Shown: positions 54,688 through 64,000 of the stretch, piece by piece
Position numbering within the stretch: the first letter of the stretch is position 1
How the letters are laid out: each line of letters starts with the position of its first letter
Assembly (NCBI GenBank): GCA_035772405.1
Contig: JAYKKM010000143.1
Location: forward strand, 248,001-312,000
DNA length: 64,000 nucleotides
Origin: Chrysogorgia sp. JL179-B06
Lineage: Eukaryota; Cnidaria; Anthozoa; Scleralcyonacea; Chrysogorgiidae
Direction of reading: 5' to 3'
Made by a program: the position numbers and the translations under genes
Notes under the pieces: generated by a model
Seen by the model: only the letters and a program-made list of their open reading frames with translations
Databases searched by the model: none
Told to the model about the DNA's origin: nothing

Positions 54688-54897
54688 CTGAAAATGCAAT
54701 AAAATTACACATTGAATGTTACCAAGTTGAACATATACAGTATATGACATTGAAATTACTGCTGGCTAGAACATATTTCTCAATATAAAGCGCGCACACG
54801 CATGCATGCATCCACACACGCATAAACTTGTATGCAGCTCAGTAATCATACTTACTATTATGCTATTAAAACAACTAAATAAAGGAACTGCAAATTT

Positions 54898-54997
54898 ACC
54901 AAAGGTGCGAATTCAAATCCCGAAGGTGCGAATTGAGATCCCGAAGGAGCAAGTTGAAATCCCAAAGGTGCGAGTTGAGATCCCGAAGGTGCGAGTA
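54898..54997. repeat. 21-bp minisatellite, left part
   Basis: 'AAGGTGCGAGTTGAGATCCCG'-type units (21 bp, shown split: AAGGTGCGAG, TTGAGATCCCG), about 4-5 diverged copies, cut at 54997 by the TIR element and resumed at 56281. Confidence 0.85.
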
Positions 54998-55106
54998 GGC
55001 TGATGCGGTATTGAAAAAAACTCGAATACCGATACCGAAAAAAAATACCGGTAATATCGAATATACCGGTATTTTTACAGATAAAAATTTCGCGAAAATC
55101 AAACGT

Positions 55107-55616
55107 GGGTGAGGCGGTTTTTACAAAAAACCGAAAACCGACCGAAAAAAAACGAAAAAACCGAGTGAACCGGTTTTTTAAAACGCGTTCGAAACTACAG
55201 TTAAAAAACATGTATGACGCTACTCGCGCAAGACTTCAGTTTGAAAAACAATTGTATTAATTGATTATAAACATCATGACTACGAAGTACAAAGAAATAT
55301 GCAATATATAAGAGAAAGCCGCTTATCCGTTCAATTAACCTCGAATCGAAGCCCTTCCGTTCTTATATCGGAGATCATACCTGGCAAGAAACGTACGCGT
55401 CGGTATTTCGAAGACGTTATCAAACTTCAAACAAAATCTCTTCAGTTTTTCCGTGTAAACGCAAACACTTGATTCTTTTGCAACAAACCCGTATAAATAT
55501 GGTTCGATTTTATTGAAATACCGATTTTTCTTCGGTTTTTCTCCAAAAGCAACATCGGTTAAATCGGTTTTCAAAAACATCGGTTTTTTTCGGTTTATCG
55601 ATTAACCGCCTCACCC
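55107..55616. mobile_element. Nested element, 'GGGTGAGGCGGTT' ends
   Basis: GGGTGAGGCGGTTTTTAC at the left and TTAACCGCCTCACCC at the right, with many 'AACCGAAAAA' / 'TTTTCGGTTT' motifs inside. 510 bp. An ATCAAA motif lies on both flanks, a possible eroded target repeat. Confidence 0.7.
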
Positions 55617-55639
55617 TATCAAAACTGTGGCAAAACTGA

Positions 55640-55910
55640 AAAGTCTAAGCATGATAAATTTAAGATGCCTCCTTGTTCTTAACGGCCTTCTTGCACAGTT
55701 GACATGGAATCGGGATCATCGCTTTCAGTGTTGCCTTTCTTGACATAACTCCAAACGGCACTTCGCGCATTAAGCATGATGAACACTGAACAGAACAGAG
55801 ATAATAAAATAATGGACTCAAGAAAACGTGTTGACTAATTGACTTCAGTATGGCACTGTCGACTGGCAACTGCAATGAGCTGTGTAAATTCTGACACACG
55901 AGTGACACTT
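55640..55910 (-). other. Unrecognised reading frame in the TIR element
   Basis: 82 codons, 'MSLVCQNLHSSLQL' ... 'CSSCLMREVPFG' ... 'IPCQLCKKAVKNKEAS'. Two CxxC pairs ('CSSC', 'CQLC') could be a zinc-binding remnant of the element's own protein. No family assigned. Confidence 0.25.
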
Positions 55911-56280
55911 TGCTTTTATGTCCAAGGTGTGAGATCTATTCAAATTCATTTCAAAGTATTTTGACAGTTGAGAAGACATAGATCCTTTGTCTTGCGATTT
56001 GTCGTTCTCTCACAGACACAGATCTCACTTGTTTTTATAGAAAGGTTTCCGCAAAAAGAGTCATCCTTTTGAATAGCGCTAATTGTGAGAACAAATTGAA
56101 AGTTGATACATTTAATAAGTTAAGCTTACGTTTTTTCTATAATATGCGAAAATGGTGTAAGACACAACCGATAATATCGAAAGTTTCGATATTGCCGGTA
56201 TCTGAGAATTAAAATATCGAATATTCGGTATTTTAAAAATACCGGTATTTACCGAAATATCGATATACCGCATCAGCCTA

Positions 56281-56515
56281 GGTGCGAGTTGAGATCTGAG
56301 ATCCCGAAGGTGCGAGTTGAGATCTGAGATCCCGAAGGTGCGAGTTGAGATCCCGAAGGTGCGAGTTGAGATCCCGAAGGTGCGAGTTGAGATCCTGAAG
56401 GTGCGAGTTGAGATCCCGAAGGTGCGAGTTGAGATCCCGAAGGTGCGAGTTGAGATCCCGAAGGTGCGAGTTGAGATCCTGAGTGCACGTTGAAATCCTG
56501 AAGGTGCGAGTTGAA
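56281..56515. repeat. 21-bp minisatellite, right part
   Basis: About 11 units of 'GAAGGTGCGAGTTGAGATCC', two of them extended by an extra 'TGAGATC'. Continues the array at 54898-54997. Confidence 0.9.
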
Positions 56516-56579
56516 ATCCCACTTTTCCGTCGACTCCGTAGTGTATAAGTTAATCATGTTGATTAATTTTCAAGTCAAA

Positions 56580-56681
56580 ATGTCCTCGGCTCAAAACCAC
56601 CCTGAGGACGATTTTGAAATAGAATACACGGATCGCGAATCTCAAAAAAGTACGTATTTGGTGCATTATGGGATACTTCAG
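56580..56681 (+). CDS. Possible first coding exon, unknown gene
   Basis: ATG at 56580 opens 34 codons ('MSSAQNHPEDDFEIEYTDRE', then 'SQKSTYLVHYGILQ') that end at a good donor CAG|GTGAGT. The last part ('YGILQ|GTGAGTA') recurs, inverted and diverged, at 57745-57775, so it may be part of a repeat. No further exon was recognised. Confidence 0.3.
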
Positions 56682-56796
56682 GTGAGTAGAATTCTGAGCT
56701 AGCGCTCCTATGTACCACGATGGTCAAAAAAGGAATGACGATAAAAACGCAGACACTTAAAAATTAAGTACTTCTAAATGTTATTGACGTACTCAA

Positions 56797-57196
56797 TGTG
56801 AAATGTGAAAATGATAATTATCATTTACGAAGTAATAATACCAAATTGTCTCTGCTCAAACCAAAGACAAATTTCCTTAAAAGAAGTTTCTCGTACAGAG
56901 CTGCAAAGGCTTGGAACGAACTACCATGTGAAATAACTGATAATTTCCAAAATTTGTCCGTTTTATCTCTTAAATGGCGAATGAAAAACGCAATGATTTA
57001 AATACTGTATGACTAATGGCCTTACTCAAATAGCGTAAATTGTGCATGTATATAGTTATAATAGGATATAGTTCGTAATTTTGTATTTTGTATTTTTTAT
57101 TATTTTGTATTATAGTAACACGGCCCTTTGAAAACCAGTTTTTATTACTGAATAGGCCACCGTGTATAAATAAGTTTAATTAAAGATTAAAGATTA
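56797..57196 (+). pseudogene. LINE C-terminal fragment with 3' UTR
   Basis: 'MKCENDNYHLRSNNTKLSLL' and 'RSFSYRAAKAWNELPCEITD' form the typical end of jockey/CR1-like LINE ORF2, stop at 56999-57001. The 3' UTR runs 'GGCCCTTTGAAAACCAG' to a (TTAAAGA)n tail at 57177-57196. Confidence 0.75.
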
Positions 57197-57432
57197 ATGA
57201 AGTCAGTTGGCCGAAAAACCAACAGAATCGCCATTAACATTCTACTTCTGGTTGGCTAAGTAACAATATTCAAGAGTTTATCTTGTTCAAGTTTAACTAC
57301 AATGTTTCTAGGCATGTAACAAGAATCAAAATCATAAATCGTAGAAAACAACGAAAAATAACCATTTTAAACGTTCCGTGATTAAGCAAAACCGTGACTT
57401 TTACTCGGGAAACGTTACATCACAGGCGGAGA

Positions 57433-57738
57433 GGGAGGGTGAGTACGCCATTTATCCCGGTCAGCGGCAAGCAATCGTCTTCTGGACGATCTTTTTTAGT
57501 ATCCGCGAGAAATGTCTATATTATGATATACATCATCCTGATCATAGAACTGCATGCTAACCCCAAAACAACTTAGATCCTAACCCTAACCTCCCGCCCA
57601 ATGTGTTTTCTAACCCTAACCCCCGTGATACAGGAAAGCTAAGTAAAAATTCTATTACTAACCTTAATACTAATAAAAGGATCATCCAGGAGACGATTGC
57701 TTGCCGCTGACCGGGATAAATGACGTGCTCACCCTCCC
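57433..57738. repeat. Foldback with conserved loop, copy 4
   Basis: Arms 57433-57496 ('GGGAGGGTGAGTACGCCATT', 'TATCCCGGTCAGCGGCAAGC') and 57674-57738 (mirror). The loop has 'CTAACCCTAACCTCCCGCCC', 'TTTTCTAACCCTAACCCCC' and the inverted 20-mer AAAACAACTTAGATCCTAAC at 57565-57584. Confidence 0.8.
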
Positions 57739-57875
57739 TTTTACTCACCTCTAGTATCCCACAATACAAAGCGCGGGTACATTTTTTGAGATTCGCACTT
57801 CGTGTATTGAAATACTACATATTTTTACAGATGATCATAAGCGTTAAGTTATCGCGAAAATATTACGTTCACTGA

Positions 57876-58541
57876 AATGGACAAAATTAGCACACTGTTC
57901 CCAGTTGACGCGAAATGGCATAGCTGGTGTATCGAACACAGTATTGATTCGCTTCACCCCACTTTAGCAAATATAACCAGTTTCATATAGCTTTCTCTTT
58001 TAACCAGGGAATATAGAACATTATTATTACATAGAGTCGGTTTCCTTTGATGTACCGCGGGATGTATGCGCCATAAATCTCTATGAATACTAATAAGATA
58101 CGAAGAAAAAACTAGGAAAATCTTTGTCCAAGGTGTACAAAATCTCCTCAATGTAATAACGCCGGGATTTATGCGGCATAAATCCCTCGTTCTCGGTGTT
58201 TATCTATTACATAAATACATATCGATCGGCCGCGTAGGGCATTCTTCCACCCATTGATGGCTTTGAAGTTGGACAACACTCATTAGTTGCACGACTACTA
58301 AAGGGAGTCATGGATTTAAGACCAGCCATGTCTCGATTCCACAATTCTTGGGATGTGAATTTGGTACTGGATTATCTGCTTTTATTACCAAAAAATAAGA
58401 AGATTTATCTCTAAGTTCCTTACACATAAGTTATCATTATTACTGCTTCGAAACGCACTTCAGAACTCAAGATGCTTGGCATCCGCTACCTTCCCGAAGT
58501 AGTCAACATGCTTGTTGCGGAGACTGGGACTTTTAAAGAGT
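57876..58541 (+). pseudogene. Tyrosine recombinase remnant (DIRS/Crypton-like)
   Basis: 57877-57990: 'MDKISTLFPVDAKWHSWCIE' then 'HSIDSLHPTLANITSFI', stop. 58246-58410: 'LPPIDGFEVGQHSLVARLLK', 'GVMDLRPAMSRFHNSWDVNL', 'VLDYLLLLPKNKK'. 58440-58540: 'ASKRTSELKMLGIRYLPE', where 'KRTSEL' fits the catalytic Arg-I box. The order (helical N-terminal domain, 'HSLV..LLKG', 'WDVNLVLDYL', Arg box) is that of tyrosine recombinases carried by DIRS/Crypton-type elements. Stops and frameshifts; the C-terminal catalytic half is missing. Confidence 0.6.
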
Positions 58542-58771
58542 GAGTATCAACGGGTGTGACTATTTGTACAGCAGTTCATGTCGTGACGTCACAATTTTCA
58601 ACGCTATTTGGTTATTTTCTAGGTAAAAAACTAACCCTTACCCAAAATCAGAGTCCCTAACCGTCATCGTAACCTTATTTCATTTTATAGTCCAACAATT
58701 CGAGGTGGTATTTTAACGTTACGACATGAACTGCTGTACATATAGTGAATCCCCCGAGTGTCAACCGTTAC
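58537..58771. repeat. Foldback with telomere-like loop, copy 5
   Basis: Arms 58537-58590 ('GTGAGTATCAACGGGTGTGA', 'TGTACAGCAGTTCATGTCGT') and 58716-58771 (mirror). The loop has 'AAAACTAACCCTTACCC' and 'AGAGTCCCTAACCGTCATCG'. The left arm begins at the broken end of the tyrosine-recombinase remnant. Confidence 0.6.
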
Positions 58772-58936
58772 GCATTGCACGCTCGGTCGGCCATTTTTCG
58801 AAGCACGAAATTCCCTTGGTGAACTGTATCCGTTAATATCTTGTCAATCCTTGATATAAATTATTCATGTGTCTTTTAATTGAAAGAAGACATACCTTAG
58901 AAAGTAATTATTTCTGCGTTTTTCACAAAACTCAGC

Positions 58937-61862
58937 ATGGAACTTATGTTCATATGTACCGATAGTAAGATTTATGTCGGTGCAGCAGGAGGTCCCAAAG
59001 ATACTGTGAAGAAGAAGGTGAAGACTAAAGGGAAGGAGGACGTCCTGTGTAAGTATTGCGACAAAGTTATGCACAAGGACAAAGTCGTAAAGCACTTTGA
59101 GAACAATCATAAAGACAGAAAGGAGAGAAGGCATGTTTCAAGTACATAGCAGCAGCAACGTCTGGCCTTGGAAAGTTTGGATTAGTCCAGAAGAAGGATG
59201 AAAAGAAGGATGAAAAGAAGGATGACGTTAATGATAACGTTAATGATGACGGTAATGATAACCTAGACAATTCAGAGGATAGTTTTTATCAAAGCAAATG
59301 TTGTTCCAGAGGTGGAGGAGAAGAAAAGACAGCATGACAACGATGGCAAAAGGTCCAAGACGAAAGTAAAGTTTTCTATTTTGGATGACTTCAAGAAGTT
59401 CTTGGACTAGAAAATGAATTATGTTATGGCTCATGTAGACCAGAAAATTGAGTGTCAACAGACATGTACAGAGACTTAAGTAAGTAGACCAAAACCAAAA
59501 CGAGGCACCAGAGAAAACAGACGAGGAGCTCAATAATATGATCTTTAACTGCACAGACATAAAAATGCTTGAAAAAGTGATGGAGTCTGAAGCTCTTGGT
59601 ATCAAGGAGGTTGATATCAAGGAAGAAATAGACGGTTACTATTGTGACATTTGTTATGCTGGTAGTAAACCTGATTTCACAAGCCTCGTAGGCACAAGTG
59701 TCGGAGCTTTCACATTTAACAAGTTAGCCAACACAAAGCTGGAGAATGCCGGGGCTAATCCTAAACAGTCCAGAGTCTTCATTAATCTTACGAGCAACAT
59801 CAAGATTCCCTTAACAACTGGGAAAATCCACAGACAGAAACTAAACATCCTGAAGATAAGAGAAAGCTCAGAGAGAGAGGTTGACTGGGGAGGAGAGGGT
59901 TGGGCTGAATGTGTTCAGAAAGAGATATGAAGGCATAAAAGCAGAGCAAGAGTCGACTCTGCTTTGAGAAGGACATGCTCAGATCTAAACTCAATGGTGC
60001 TGAGAGTTTGCCAAGAAAATAAATGACAATGTTTATGAGATCATGAAGATATGAGGAAGAATATGAACATTAAACTTGATGCTACTGATAAGAGGCCGGC
60101 AGGACTGATGATGGATAAGATGACTCCAAACAATAGGACATGGCAGATGCATGCGGTGGCAATAGCGAGAGTCTGGCTGCTATTAATAGCTCAAAAAGCG
60201 GACAAACAAACCAAATTTGACTCACAAATGATTGCAAATGAACTATTTCTTTTGTTATGGCCGCAATAATTATGGGTAAAAGCGGACAAACATCGGTACT
60301 GACGTCATCTCAACGGAGCGCTATTCCTGTCGCTGAGAACCCTCTCAGTCAGGATGTTGGACCCAGCGCCGGAACTCAGTGCAGAGGGTCTGGCCAAATC
60401 TGCCAAGGAGGTGATTAATGACGCTGGGTTTGAGGATGAGCAGCTAGAGGGAATGGGATGTATGACAAGGGCATAAAACACAAACTCCTTGAGATCCTAA
60501 AAATAGAGGGGATGACGATGGAGGAGAAGAAAGAGTGGATAACGGAGGTTCGGGAGCCTGTTCAGTGCTCATCAGTCGGAGTTGACAACAAACGACGTCA
60601 AGGAAGATCCTGGTTTCAAGCAGTGTGTTGACCACATCCAGATCATCAATGACACCACCGGCATTCTGTGTATTGGTAAAGGCCTGGAGTAGAGCATGGA
60701 GGCTGATGAGGAGGTTGGGGGAGGGGGGTTCTCTGCTTACTTTGAGAAGAGAAACCAGACCAACATTGCTGATCTGAAGAAGAGGACAGAGAGCACTGAC
60801 AAGAAAATGAGGGAGAAGGCAGCCAGTCTTCTCAAAAGGATCTGCAACAAACAGTTTTTCTTGTTCAACTTTGGCATCCTTGACATCTACAGGCTCATCG
60901 GTGGCACCAGCAGTCTCCTACAGACTGTCCAGCAGTTTCCCTGGGACATACCCAAGAGATAGGTGGAGCTGCTGGAGGAGTTGAAGTAGAGAAGCTAAAG
61001 TCGAATGAGAACGAGACAGAGGAGCCTGGAGGAGATTGACAAGTCTCTGTGGCCAAAGCTAGGAGAAAAAATTGATGACATCTTAGATGGGAAGTACGTC
61101 TCTGAGGATGGCTGTGATGATGATGCGAGTCTGTCCTTGCTACAGTGGAAAACAAGCTGACAAGCCTGGTGAAGCATCTAAGAAAGCATCTGGAGGAGAG
61201 GTTGAAAGTGAGTCCTACATGTACACCAGCAGTGATCAAGGAGGCTGTGAACTGTCTTGACTTGGAAGACATCCTGGAGGAGGAGACTACTGAAGTGAAA
61301 GCGAAGAGGGAGAAGAGTCTGAGGAAGGTGATGAAGAAAGTAAAATATACCTTCGAGAAAAGGTTCAAGGCTCAAAAGATATCGTGAAGAGGTTCCAGAA
61401 CCTTATCTCCATGACTCACACCTGTATTCTGATTGTCAAAAAGTTGTGAAAAAATTCCAGAGAGAGGCAAAATGAAGGTGTGCATAAAGAAGGGTCAGAT
61501 CAGGGAACCGAATGTTATGAAGTTCCTTGATATCTTCTTCAAGGAACACTCTCTATACTCCAGAATCCTTCCACCTCTTCCTCAAGTGCCTGGCGAAGAC
61601 CCATGCTGACAGGGTGGTGGAGAGCATGGGCAACTATGTGGAGCTGCATGGGGACAAGAGGAGGGGGAGGATGGACATATCAGATATTGGAAAGAGAGCC
61701 CTAATTCACTGGAATGCCCCCACTGCCAGGACTGATAGACTTGGGAGGGAGTCGTTGGATTGGCACTTAGGGAGGTGGCACTTCATCACCCTGCAAACCA
61801 AGCACGACTCTCCTGTGACCACGAGACTGAGGGTGAGGAGCTCAGCTTGCCTTTTTTTCTAA
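58937..61862 (+). pseudogene. Zinc-finger transposon-type protein, multiply frameshifted
   Basis: An almost 3-kb coding track in shifting plus frames. 58937-59149: basic linker and a C2H2-like finger 'CKYCDKVMHKDKVVKHFENN' + H. 59538-59930: 'YYCDICYAGSKPDFTSLVGT', 'TGKIHRQKLNILKI'. 60051-60160: 'RPAGLMMDKMTPNNRTWQ'. 60696-60962: 'DKKMREKAASLLKRI', 'FLFNFGILDIYRLIGG'. 61145-61387: charged coiled-coil. 61527-61862: 'VVESMGNYVELHGDKRRG', 'ALIHWNAPTARTD'. The layout (zinc finger, 'ADKVTPNxRTGQ'-like block, 'CDIY' helix, 'HWNxP' end) resembles long zinc-finger proteins repeated in cnidarian genomes that look transposon-derived. Base composition is clearly more GC-rich than the flanks. Many stops, so not functional. 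Confidence 0.55.
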
Positions 61863-61929
61863 TCACTGATAATGAATCAATTACTCACTGTGATATTACA
61901 TTATCACCTGATATTTCATTTTTTTACTA

Positions 61930-62389
61930 AAAGTGCCCCTAACCTCAAACTTTTTTATTGTCTTATTTAGAAGAACTTTTAAAATTTCTAAGTAACTTCT
62001 TTTGAAAATTTCACTTCTTCGCTTTCTTTGTGAGATATATCAGATATGCAAATATCTGGAATTTCGTCACACATGCATAATGAGTTATCAGAAAATGTTA
62101 TATATATCTTTGCGTTCATGAAATAAAAACACTAAAGTGTGAATAACACGTGTATGCGTTTCTCCCACAACACCAAACTTCTTGATTTTAAAGGATTTCG
62201 TTCGAGAATACACATTTCTCCAATAAGTCATGCATGTGTGACGAATTTCCAGACATTTGCATATCAAACAAACTGATATATCTCAAAAAGAAAGCAAAGA
62301 AACGAAAATCTTCAAAGGAAGTTACTTTATCATTTTAAAAGTTCTTCCAAACAAGACAATAAAACATTTTGAGGTTATGGGCACTTTAA
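61930..62389. mobile_element. TTAA-type MITE, 'AGTGCC' ends, copy 2
   Basis: Left 'TAAAAGTGCCCCTAACCTCA', right TGAGGTTATGGGCACT|TTAA. Inner 'GTCTTATTTAGAAGAACTTT' and 'GAATTTCGTCACACATGCAT' match the copy at 21492-21949. The left TTAA has mutated to TAAA. Confidence 0.8.
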
Positions 62390-62581
62390 GATAAGATAAC
62401 TTTATTTATATATGGTATGACCTCCAAGTTAAAATACAAAGCATAATAGATTGAACAAAATTAACTAAATGCAATTAACAATAAAATTAACTAGACTACA
62501 GAAAACAACTGCAACTATATATAGATAACGACTACAAGAGATATTCTAAAATTTAATAAAAATAAACCTGCTTTACAAAGA
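62390..62581 (-). repeat. LINE-type 3' tail fragment
   Basis: 'GATAAGATAACTTTATTTAT' on plus is a LINE-style A-rich tail on minus; similar to the fragment at 16366-16390. Nothing coding was recognised. Confidence 0.35.
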
Positions 62582-63520
62582 TAATAATAATAATCATTGG
62601 TGTTTATTTACACATAATCGCGTTCCAAAAAACGAATTACAATGTGTTTACAAATGTTAAAGTGAAAATTAAATATCAATATATTATATATATTAAAAAT
62701 GAAGAGGAGCCTAAATTAAAGAATATTTACAATCAAAAGATTTAAAACACGCTATCACTAGTACTGTATAATTAGCAACGATTAAACAATTTTATAGAAC
62801 TCGGAAAAAAACTACTACGTAAACGTTCAGTTCGGCAATGGAATAAAGTTAGTGAGTTCGAAATTCTAGTGTTATAACCATGAACATTATCTCTAATCTC
62901 TGGAAGATTCTTCGAAAGGGGGCCCCTTTCATGCCATATTTTCTTAATTGTTTTTAAACATAGCTGCTCGCTTCTTTCAAACAATGTTGTACAGTTTAAT
63001 TTCACTAAGGCGTCTTTATAATGAAAACCTGGTAAAATTATTCTAAAAGCTCTTTTCAGGACACATTCTATATCTTCAGATAAGTACGAAGGAAGGGCAT
63101 GGTGCTATACCGCACAGCAATACTCCAAGACAGAGCGAATTATCGAAAGGTAGATGGTAAGGAGGTCTTCAGCAGGAAGACCTCCACACGACATAAAACC
63201 CGCAGAATATGGAGGCGTTTCGAGGCCTTGGAAACAGTAACATTGATATGTTCATTCCATTTCAAATTATTTTGTATCGTCAAACCAAGCACTTTATAAC
63301 ACGAGACAAGTTCCAACTCCTGACCATCAATGTGGAGTGGTTGAAGCTGCGGTTTCTCCTTAAGGAAACACACCCGTAATTCCTTACATTTCTTGCCATT
63401 CAGTTTCATCCAATTCAAAGAGGTGATGAATGAGAGCTAATGGTGTCGAGGCTAGACTGGGTAGTAGAGTCACTGTCCCGTGAAAGACCCTCAGATAATG
63501 ACATATGATGCGTGATCAAC
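62582..63520 (-). pseudogene. LINE, second copy, minus strand, 5'-truncated
   Basis: The (TAA)n tail at 62582-62594 and the 3' UTR 'CATTGGTGTTTATTTACACA' match the 3' end of the LINE at 8570-8641. The minus strand encodes 'LNWMKLNGKKCKELRVCFLK', 'SCYKVLGLTIQNNLKWNEHI', 'SKASKRLHILRVL' and 'LNCTTLFERSEQLCLKTIKK' in two frames. It is slightly better preserved than the first copy. Confidence 0.8.
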
Positions 63521-63715
63521 TTAGTCACCCGGAAAGTCATAGCAACGAATCCAGTGATGATGCCTGTCTTAAATTAGAGGGCAAACTGTTCCAAAGTACC
63601 CTCCACTATAACTGAAACTTATTTTATAATAGTGTAATTTAGTACTTTCATCAGCTGTGTACAGTGTTTGTTGAGGAATAAACCATTGTTATAAAAAAGT
63701 AGAGACTAGAGTGCT

Positions 63716-63775
63716 GCGTAGAGTAAGGTCTTACTCTGATGAAGGGCTCCGCTCGAAACATCAGTATTTCGTTAC
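63716..63775 (+). ncRNA. Hammerhead-like core
   Basis: CTGATGA at 63736-63742, stem II GGGC-loop-GCTC, GAAAC at 63755-63759, then ATC and AGTA, which pairs with TACT before the core (four-pair stem I). Both conserved boxes are intact; the ACAU in place of ACGU weakens stem III. 'GGCAGTTTAACACCTTTT' downstream resembles the flank of the 8712 copy. Confidence 0.5.
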
Positions 63776-64000
63776 TAAAAATCTTGGCAGTTTAACACCT
63801 TTTCAATTTGCAAAGCATTGTTATATCTCACTTGTGTGTTCTCATATAATCTACACTTTACTTCAGGCACTTTGCACCATTGCAAAATCTTAAATTACGT
63901 AATCTGCATCACACACACTGATCAAATTACACATTTGACCACATGCATACTAGTTTCTTTATTGAGATGTCTGCTGTAACTAGACAATAATTAAGGGTTG

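Larger units (their letters stand above)
54998..56278. mobile_element. TIR element inserted in a minisatellite (TA target)
   Basis: TA|GGCTGATGCGGTATTGAAA at the left and TATACCGCATCAGCC|TA at the right, 1281 bp. Subterminal 'AATACCGATACCG', 'ATACCGGTATT' and 'ATATCGA' motifs repeat near both ends. TA flanks suit Tc1/mariner-type insertion. A second element (55107-55616) is nested inside. Confidence 0.8.

Noticed and set aside
56273..56557. Minus-strand frame with 'SQLAPSG' repeats
   Set aside because: Translation of the 21-bp minisatellite, not a protein.
59240..59620. 126-codon minus-strand frame with hydrophobic stretches
   Set aside because: Antisense shadow of the plus-strand zinc-finger pseudogene track.
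54690..64000. Missing N-terminal exon(s) of NAA15
   Set aside because: I looked on the minus strand for the family's first ~110 residues (for example a 'CWHVYGLL' or 'ALKWDK' block) and found nothing convincing.

Overview
This is a eukaryotic (animal) genomic window. It is AT-rich, its genes are split by long introns, and it is saturated with LINE tails, foldback/MITE elements and minisatellites. The repeat types (jockey/CR1-like LINE tails, 'CAGGGTTCGTRC' hAT-like ends, hammerhead-like cores, tyrosine-recombinase remnants) suggest a cnidarian, probably an anthozoan; this is inference from repeat style, not proof.

Two real protein-coding genes are supported, both on the minus strand. (1) A rhomboid protease orthologous to RHBDD1/RHBDL4: a first coding exon at 1753-2416 with an intact Ser/His dyad, and a probable second exon at 220-282; the gene continues to the left of the window. 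(2) NAA15, the auxiliary ribosome-anchoring subunit of the NatA N-terminal acetyltransferase: nineteen exons from 54687 down to a stop at 12766. All have GT/AG borders and consistent phases, and they join into 739 residues that end in the conserved NAA15 C-terminus. The first coding exon(s), about 110 residues by comparison with human NAA15, were not found and probably lie beyond 64000. The exons total 2.2 kb of 41.9 kb.

Almost everything else is repeats. 2.5-12.7 kb: head-to-head LINEs, a MULE-like insertion with a 10-bp target duplication, and a decayed coding region cut by another insertion. 13-54 kb (NAA15 introns): at least ten palindromic elements flanked by or near TTAA, a 36-bp minisatellite (22.5-23.7 kb), a segmental duplication around a GGTAACAG-type minisatellite (31.7-33.3 kb), a stack of three terminal-inverted-repeat elements inside one arm of a larger palindrome (34.5-38.0 kb), a 29-bp minisatellite of about 48 units (38.0-39.4 kb), hAT-like elements with clean 8-bp duplications, and a hammerhead-ribozyme-like core. 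54.8-64 kb: a TIR element inside a 21-bp minisatellite, a DIRS/Crypton-like tyrosine recombinase remnant, a frameshifted zinc-finger transposon-type coding region (58.9-61.9 kb), and a second copy, in the opposite orientation, of the LINE seen at 7-8.6 kb.

The most unusual signal is a set of five foldbacks whose arms are mostly unrelated to each other while their loops carry a conserved, telomere-like core; three of them share an identical 20-mer.
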